Shown: piece by piece, positions 43,382 through 48,817 of the stretch
How the letters are laid out: every line of letters begins with the position of its first letter
How positions within the stretch are numbered: the stretch's first letter is position 1
NCBI GenBank assembly: GCA_016342325.1
Contig: JAEINR010000048.1
Location: 1-48,817 of the forward strand
From: Desulfobacterium sp.
GTDB taxonomy: Bacteria > Desulfobacterota > Desulfobacteria > Desulfobacterales > Desulfobacteraceae
Length of the DNA: 48,817 nt
Reading direction: 5' to 3'
Position numbers and translations under genes: made by a program
The notes under the pieces: generated by a model
Told to the model about the DNA's origin: nothing
The model's database searches: none
The model's input: only the letters and a program-made list of their open reading frames with translations

Positions 43382-44215
43382 TTAGAGAAAAAGACTATTT
43401 GTAACTTCACCAAACTGATCAGCGGTTATCTGCCTTAAATTCAGGCATTGTTCCTCGGTCAGGCGGGTTGTCGTCCAGACGGTGGGGTCGACAGTAAAAG
43501 ATCCTTTCCCAAAACTACGCTTCTCCAGATCTGATATGACCAAGAGGGAACTCAGATGCAACACCGCTGTTTCCAGGGCAAACTGATGGGTCCTGGCCGG
43601 TTCAGGATGAAAACAGGTGATGGTCCGGAGGCTTTGGGGCAGATCCCACTGCCCCATGACGTAACCGCCCAGCTTTGCGTAATCAAACCCGAGCAGCTCT
43701 CTTTCCACCTGATATAACGGTCGATCCTGTTTTCTAGCGTTTAAAATAGCCTGTTGTGATTCTTTTGGAATCGATAGATACATGAACAGATGACCAATAT
43801 CATGGAGCAGGCCATTTACGAAGAGTTTATCGCTTTCCATGTTCCCGCATTCCAGGGCAAGCTGTTTTGCCATCATGGCACAGTAAAAACTCCGTTGCCA
43901 GAACTTATTCATGTTCATCAGTTTCATCTGGATCCCCTCAAAAGCCAGGCCCACCGAGGCACTGAGGACGATATCATGAATCTGGCCCATTCCCAGCATA
44001 GAGACGGCATGGCTCACGGTTTCGATCTTATGGACCCTTCTATTCAGCGGGCTGTTGACGATGCGCAAAAAACGGGTGGCCATTCCGGGATCACGCCCCA
44101 CCAGAACGGCGATTTCCGCCATGGTATAATCCGGCTCGTCCATTAATTCCTTCAATTTTATATAAATATCGGGTAACGAAATTAATTGCGCTGATTTTAC
44201 CACTTTGTGAAACAC
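43382..44215 (-). CDS. HDOD-domain signalling protein
   Basis: A 277-residue protein built on one HDOD domain: SLPDIYIKLKELMDEPDYTMAEIAVLVGRDPGMATRFLRIVNSP and GLLHDIGHLFMYLS, a variant of the HD motif without full phosphodiesterase metal sites. HDOD proteins take part in regulation of flagella, biofilm and signalling. GTG at 44215 is the start with GGGAGG upstream. It lies 21 bp after the GGDEF-EAL gene and 11 bp before the tolC-type gene, so all belong to one transcript. Confidence 0.88.
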   Translation of the reverse strand: MFHKVVKSAQLISLPDIYIKLKELMDEPDYTMAEIAVLVGRDPGMATRFLRIVNSPLNRRVHKIETVSHAVSMLGMGQIHDIVLSASVGLAFEGIQMKLMNMNKFWQRSFYCAMMAKQLALECGNMESDKLFVNGLLHDIGHLFMYLSIPKESQQAILNARKQDRPLYQVERELLGFDYAKLGGYVMGQWDLPQSLRTITCFHPEPARTHQFALETAVLHLSSLLVISDLEKRSFGKGSFTVDPTVWTTTRLTEEQCLNLRQITADQFGEVTNSLFL

Positions 44216-44236
44216 TGGATGCCTCCCTTGGCCCCA

Positions 44237-47218
44237 TCAATTTGTCAACGTTATCTGTTGTTCCTTTAAGATATCCGCAATCTTATTTCCAGGGATGGGA
44301 CGGCTGTAATAATAGCCCTGGAGATATTCGCAACCCCACGCAATCAAATGATCCGCCTGGTGCTTTTTCTCAACCCCCTCAGCAACCACTTCCAGTCCCA
44401 GCCCATGGGCAATGGAAACCATGGAAACGATCAGTTTATCGGCATTTGCATCTTTGTTGATATCAGCGACAAAGGATTTATCGATTTTCAAACCGGACAG
44501 GGGAATATTCCTTAAATAGGACAACGATGAATAGCCGGTACCAAAATCGTCCATGGTTATCCGAAGCCCCATCCCCCGGATTTTTTTCAGAATGACAAAG
44601 GATTTGTCTCCGCTGTTGACCAAAGAGCTTTCCGTCAATTCTATTTCGAGGAGATCGATATCTATATTGAACTCATCCAAAATATGTTGAATCCGATGGG
44701 CAAGGCCCTGCTGACGCAGCTGAATTCCCGACATGTTGATCGCGATGGGCGCCACCTGTAATCCCATATCCATCCAGGTCCTGAGCTGTTGGCACGCGGT
44801 ATAAAGAACCCAGTCGCCGAGCTCGTCGATCAGCCCGGACTGCTCCGCCACCGGAATGAAATGCTTCGGTGGAACAGCGCCCAACCGGGCATTCTGCCAG
44901 CGAAGCAGCGCTTCAAATCCGGCAACCCGCCCGGTTGCTGCTTCAATCTTGGGTTGGTAGAACAGTTGTAGCTCATTTTTCTTGATGGCATCATGCAGTA
45001 AATTTTCAATCTGCAGTTTGTCCACCGCCATTTTGTTTATCCCTTTGGAAGAGAATAAATAGCGCTCCTTTCCATTGATTTTTCGGGCATATCTGCAGGC
45101 ATTGGTCGCACTGCGGTACAACTCCTCCACGGTTTTGCCGTCGTGGGTGAAGATACTGACGCCACAATAGACAGAGGCGTATATTTCGTTCCCTTTGATC
45201 TGGAACGGTTTTTTAAAGGCGTCCAGCATGCGTTTCATTATCCAGGTCACATGGTCGACCTGCCTGATATCGGTGAGCAAGATGCCGAACTCCGTCTGGT
45301 TGATAAGCGAAACCGATGACTTTTCTTTGGCATTCTTGATAACGGCAACCGTGTCAATATTCTCGCGCAATACAGCATTCAACCGTTGTCCGCAGGCTTT
45401 TATCAATTCCTCGGCAGCCGTGTGGCCAAGGGTCTCGTAAACCTGCTTTATGGTGTCGATGGTCATGGACAATACCGCCATCAGATGTTTCATCCGCTTG
45501 CTTCTGGCGATTTCACGGGTGATGCGGTCTTCAAAAAGAGAACGGGTGGGCAAACCTGTCTTGAAATCATACATTTTATAGTGTTGTATTTCCAGGGTGC
45601 GTTTTTCAAGCAGCCCTTCAAGTTCCACCACCCGACGCTCCAATTTTTCCTGATTCGGATCCATGGAGGGTGATTCTTTCGGTTTCGAAACCTGTTCCTG
45701 GGTTTCCTCCCCGCCAGCCCCACCGGCTTCCGAGTCCATATCTTTCCCCCAGCAGATAACCCGATTCCTCCCGCTTTCTTTTGCCGCGTAAAGGGCTTTA
45801 TCTGCCTGGTTGATCAACTCTTCCGGGTTGCTGGCATTAAATTCAATGGAAGAAACCCCCTGGCTTAAAGTGACTTTGACACCGGAGCAGGATTGCTTTT
45901 CGATTGTCTTCCGGATGCGCTCGGCAATCTGAACGGCCTGGTTTAGATGCAGTTTGGGCAAAACCACACAGAACTCTTCTCCGCCGTAGCGCCCGACCAG
46001 GTCGGTATCCCGGGTGGCGGTTTTCAGAACATCAGCAACCGCTTTGATCACCTGATCTCCGGTTGAGTGTCCATAATTGTCATTTACCTTTTTGAAAAAA
46101 TCGATATCCGCCATCAGGCAGCACAGCGCCTCCCCGTTTGCTTTTGCCTGGGTAAACAGCGCATCAAACCGTTTACCCAGGGAGCGCCTGTTCAAACAGA
46201 GGGTCATGGGATCGCAACTGGCGAGGATTTTCAGCTCCTGGTTCTTACCTTTGATTTCATCGTTGGCCAGCTGCAGTTTGTCGACCAGGTCGCTGAGCTC
46301 GAAATTTTTTTCCTCCAACTGGGTGATATCGTCAAACGTCACCAGGGTGCCGTGACGCTTTCCCAAATTGTCGGTCAGTATGGACGCATTGACAGCCAGT
46401 TTGATTTGATTGCCGGAACTGTTCCGCAGCCTTAACGAGATGCCTTTCTGTTCTTTACCGTGTTCCATCGCCTTGAACCATGGCAATTGTTTGATCTGTT
46501 TCGGACTATGACAATCCAGCCAGCCCAGTTCCGATCCCTTCAGCCCGATCATGGTTTTGGGGGTCTTTCCGAGCAGTTGGGCAAACGCCTTGTTCGTCAT
46601 CACGATCAGTTCTTTTTCATCCAGGATCACCACCCCTTCCTGAAGTACATCAAAGGCGTTCTGAACCCGTTCCGGAATAACCGCTGCAGGATCAAGTTCA
46701 CGCAGTGTTTTTTTGATGAGAAAAAAATAACAGAAGAAACCGCCCAGGCCGATAAACGCCAGCAGACCAACAAATGAATCGGTGAACCCGCTCGCCAGGG
46801 TATTTGTCCACAATGGGGCAAAACAGATTTCCACCGCAGCCCACTTTTTATTTTTCAGAAACAGGGGGACATTTACATGGGTCGGGGTTGATTTTCCATC
46901 CAGGGGGGCCGTCCAGTTAAGCAGATGTTCCCCCACCAGAGCGATAAGTTTACCGTTATTGGTGCGAATTGCTGCGGAACGGATATCGTCATTTCGCTCC
47001 ACCACTGCCCGGAGGGTTTTTCGGATGGTTTGAAAATCTCCTTTTTCGGCTGCGGCGCAAAATTGCAGCGCCAGGGACTCACTCAAACTCTTGCGCACGT
47101 TTAACGCTGATTTGGATTTGTCGGGAACAAATCCAATCAGGTTGGCAAACAAGAGGAGATTGGTCGTCAACAAAACCAAGGCGATGCTCAGCCGCATGGC
47201 AGGGGTATTAAAACTCAT
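44237..47218 (-). CDS. Membrane-bound PAS-GGDEF-GGDEF-EAL protein
   Basis: A 993-residue c-di-GMP enzyme. Two membrane helices (about residues 8-30 and 148-168) flank a periplasmic domain of ~115 residues. A PAS-like domain (~185-300) and a coiled segment follow. The first GGDEF is active by motif: GGEEF at 412-416, with an RxxD inhibition site at 403-406. A second GGDEF copy at ~550-720 is degenerate (NQTEF at 640-644). The EAL domain (from ~735) has E769-A-L, ELTES, MDDFGTGYSSL and EGVE, consistent with phosphodiesterase activity. The start overlaps the stop of the giant repeat protein by four bases (ATGA). Confidence 0.93.
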   Translation of the reverse strand: MSFNTPAMRLSIALVLLTTNLLLFANLIGFVPDKSKSALNVRKSLSESLALQFCAAAEKGDFQTIRKTLRAVVERNDDIRSAAIRTNNGKLIALVGEHLLNWTAPLDGKSTPTHVNVPLFLKNKKWAAVEICFAPLWTNTLASGFTDSFVGLLAFIGLGGFFCYFFLIKKTLRELDPAAVIPERVQNAFDVLQEGVVILDEKELIVMTNKAFAQLLGKTPKTMIGLKGSELGWLDCHSPKQIKQLPWFKAMEHGKEQKGISLRLRNSSGNQIKLAVNASILTDNLGKRHGTLVTFDDITQLEEKNFELSDLVDKLQLANDEIKGKNQELKILASCDPMTLCLNRRSLGKRFDALFTQAKANGEALCCLMADIDFFKKVNDNYGHSTGDQVIKAVADVLKTATRDTDLVGRYGGEEFCVVLPKLHLNQAVQIAERIRKTIEKQSCSGVKVTLSQGVSSIEFNASNPEELINQADKALYAAKESGRNRVICWGKDMDSEAGGAGGEETQEQVSKPKESPSMDPNQEKLERRVVELEGLLEKRTLEIQHYKMYDFKTGLPTRSLFEDRITREIARSKRMKHLMAVLSMTIDTIKQVYETLGHTAAEELIKACGQRLNAVLRENIDTVAVIKNAKEKSSVSLINQTEFGILLTDIRQVDHVTWIMKRMLDAFKKPFQIKGNEIYASVYCGVSIFTHDGKTVEELYRSATNACRYARKINGKERYLFSSKGINKMAVDKLQIENLLHDAIKKNELQLFYQPKIEAATGRVAGFEALLRWQNARLGAVPPKHFIPVAEQSGLIDELGDWVLYTACQQLRTWMDMGLQVAPIAINMSGIQLRQQGLAHRIQHILDEFNIDIDLLEIELTESSLVNSGDKSFVILKKIRGMGLRITMDDFGTGYSSLSYLRNIPLSGLKIDKSFVADINKDANADKLIVSMVSIAHGLGLEVVAEGVEKKHQADHLIAWGCEYLQGYYYSRPIPGNKIADILKEQQITLTN

Positions 47219-48817
47219 TCTGCTTCACCATCAAAAAAAGATTCGGTTTTTAATTCGTCTGCATCTGAAATGTCATCTTTTTTTGTTTTTTGTTTTGTCT
47301 TATTGCCGGAAAAAATAGCGATCGGGTCAAACCCACACCATACAGGCAGGGTTGAGATCAAGCTTGCAACCAGGGATCCGGCCCGGAGCAGATAGCTGAC
47401 AATCCCCACGGTAAAGGTTGCCGAGGTTATGGTGATGATCTTTGCTTTGATCGCTTGGCTATTCAGTTCGATGTTGAAGGATTGATTGAGCTCCTGTCTC
47501 AGCTGGTCATAGTCGCTGTTCATATCAACCGGGTTCGCATTCTCATAGTTGAAATCAAGGCTGCCGATGTCATTCTTGCCCATTGGATTTGCACCATTAT
47601 TCCCGGCATTATGATTAAACGCTATATATTTTGAAGACGATATCTCCCTATACAGATTCGTGTCAAAATAGATGGGGGATCGATCATCCTCCCGGTCTTT
47701 AGACGGGGTGTCCATATCGTTTTTAAAGGACCAGGAAAGAACCTTTTCAGTTGTTTCAGCTTCCATCTCTTTTATCGGCTCGATTGCATCCTCCCCGTCG
47801 GTTGCATCTTCTCCGTCGGTTGCATCCTTTTGGATCGGATCTACTTTAACAGGCGTCATTGTTTCATATTCGGCGGGTGGATCGGATGCCGCGTCTGTAT
47901 CCGTTGGCTCCTCTCCAGTCGAATCCACCACTGTATTTGTTTCCGGCCCTTTTAAAATCGCCTCTGAATCATTCTCTGTTTCTCCGTTGTCGGAGGGATC
48001 GCTATCTTCTACCGGCGGCGTAATCGTCGTCCCAAGGACGTTGATATTGAAGTTGAGGGTGTTGGGCAATCCGCCATTGGAAACCCCAAGGCCAACACGG
48101 TGGTCGCCCATCTCGGCATGGGTGGGGGTGCCGGACAGGGTGGCGGTGCCGTCACCTTTGTCCACCAGGGTCAGCCAGGAAGGCAGGGTGGTGGCAGAGA
48201 TAGTCAGGGGCATTCCGTCCACATCACCGGTGGTGATGGTGAAACTGTATGCTGTATCCTCGGTGGCCTCGATGACCGGGGCCGAGGTGAAGGTCGGGGT
48301 ATCTGTTACGGCCGCGACATGGACAGTCATTGTGTAGGCGCTGTTGCCGCCGTTGCCGTCCTTGACCGTGTAGGTGAAGGATTCAATGCCGTTGAAGTCG
48401 GCGTTCGGGGTGTAGCTGAAGCTACCGTCGGGATTGACCTCAACAGTCCCGTTTCCGGGAGGGCTTTCCAGGGTGTAGGTGACAGGATCGCCCTCGGGGT
48501 CGGTGGCCATGGGCAGGTGACCTTCGTAGACGATGTCTTCGACGCCGTTGATATCGGCATCGGCCGCCATGGGTCCATCGTTGACCGGTTCCACGTCCAT
48601 GGTCACGGTGGCGGTATCACTGCCGCCGTTGCCGTCCTCCACCGTGTAGGTGAAGGTGTCAATGCCGTTGAAGTCGGCATTGGGGGTGTAGCTGAAGACG
48701 CCGTCGGCATTGACCACGGCAGTCCCGTTTTCGGCAGCGTTTTCCAGGGTGTAGGTGACAGGATCGCCCTCGGGGTCGGTGGCCATGGGCAGGTGACCTT
48801 CGTAGACGATGTCTTCG
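47215..48817 (-). CDS. Giant tandem-95 repeat protein, C-terminal part
   Basis: The last 533 residues of a surface protein whose start lies beyond the window. From the edge come cadherin-like tandem-95 repeats with a 276-bp (92-residue) period (ATDPEGDPVTYTLE ... PNADFNGIxxFTYTVxDGNGG), then a putative Ig-type domain (ATEDTAYSFTITTGD ... SWLTLVDKGDGTATLSGTP), then a Ser/Asp/Glu-rich linker (residues ~260-430) and a conserved C-terminal region. The end has two hydrophobic segments (ITITSATFTVGIVSYLL and AGSLVASLISTLPVWCGFDP) before a charged tail. The C-terminus thus looks anchored in the inner membrane. The stop overlaps the GGDEF-EAL start. Confidence 0.88.
   Translation of the reverse strand, partial: EDIVYEGHLPMATDPEGDPVTYTLENAAENGTAVVNADGVFSYTPNADFNGIDTFTYTVEDGNGGSDTATVTMDVEPVNDGPMAADADINGVEDIVYEGHLPMATDPEGDPVTYTLESPPGNGTVEVNPDGSFSYTPNADFNGIESFTYTVKDGNGGNSAYTMTVHVAAVTDTPTFTSAPVIEATEDTAYSFTITTGDVDGMPLTISATTLPSWLTLVDKGDGTATLSGTPTHAEMGDHRVGLGVSNGGLPNTLNFNINVLGTTITPPVEDSDPSDNGETENDSEAILKGPETNTVVDSTGEEPTDTDAASDPPAEYETMTPVKVDPIQKDATDGEDATDGEDAIEPIKEMEAETTEKVLSWSFKNDMDTPSKDREDDRSPIYFDTNLYREISSSKYIAFNHNAGNNGANPMGKNDIGSLDFNYENANPVDMNSDYDQLRQELNQSFNIELNSQAIKAKIITITSATFTVGIVSYLLRAGSLVASLISTLPVWCGFDPIAIFSGNKTKQKTKKDDISDADELKTESFFDGEAE

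Overview
The window looks like chromosomal DNA of a strictly anaerobic, acid-oxidising bacterium of the Desulfobacterales type. This is an inference from gene content: acetyl-CoA synthetase next to a ferredoxin-dependent 2-oxoacid oxidoreductase, a complete beta-oxidation operon, several CoA-ligase and acyl-CoA enzymes, a flavodoxin-like iron-sulfur flavoprotein, and PEP-CTERM and tandem-95 repeat surface proteins. No rRNA, CRISPR array, intact phage or insertion sequence was seen.

Layout. 1-3.7 kb: a decayed tRNA-Leu-like sequence, a frameshifted YceI gene, a Sir2 deacetylase, a DUF3795 protein, a GlxA/AraC regulator and the tail of a lost GGDEF gene. 3.8-12 kb: an acyl-CoA synthetase with an enoyl-CoA hydratase, a patatin lipase facing an EamA transporter across a shared terminator, an MBL-fold lactonase-like enzyme that overlaps a fragment of a sigma-54 activator, a NifX/NifB-type protein with a glycine-rich tail, an internally deleted short-chain dehydrogenase and a flavodoxin-fold protein. 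12-16 kb: a DHH-CBS protein, an envelope protein with two histidine-phosphatase-like halves, and a 1-kb gap holding a radical SAM fragment. 16-20 kb: a secreted VWA protein with a PEP-CTERM tail, a large TPR protein and a universal stress protein. 20-29 kb: LysR regulator, acs, then a translationally coupled FAD/4Fe-4S protein, a fused gamma-alpha 2-oxoacid oxidoreductase subunit, the beta subunit and a VOC protein.

29-41 kb is almost all on the minus strand: a secreted plant-type LRR protein, a periplasmic solute-binding protein with a TetR regulator, a gutted epimerase, and the operon thiolase - FadJ-type protein - two acyl-CoA dehydrogenases - CoA transferase. In front of the thiolase lies a good sigma-70 promoter with two matching palindromic operators 53 bp apart. 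41-48.8 kb: a surface-repeat protein, a DEDD exonuclease, and an apparent operon reading leftwards from beyond the window edge: giant tandem-95 repeat protein (5' end outside), a membrane GGDEF-GGDEF-EAL protein overlapping it by 4 bp, an HDOD protein and a TolC-type outer membrane channel.

How the genes work together: the fatty acid genes (ligase, hydratase, fad operon) feed acetyl-CoA; Acs activates acetate; the 2-oxoacid:ferredoxin oxidoreductase and its FAD/Fe-S partner would move electrons between ferredoxin and NAD(P)H. The right-hand operon looks like a surface repeat protein tied to c-di-GMP signalling and export, and is the best candidate here for a little-described system. A second theme is gene decay: at least six remnants, two of which keep only the first and last part of a gene, are scattered between intact genes.
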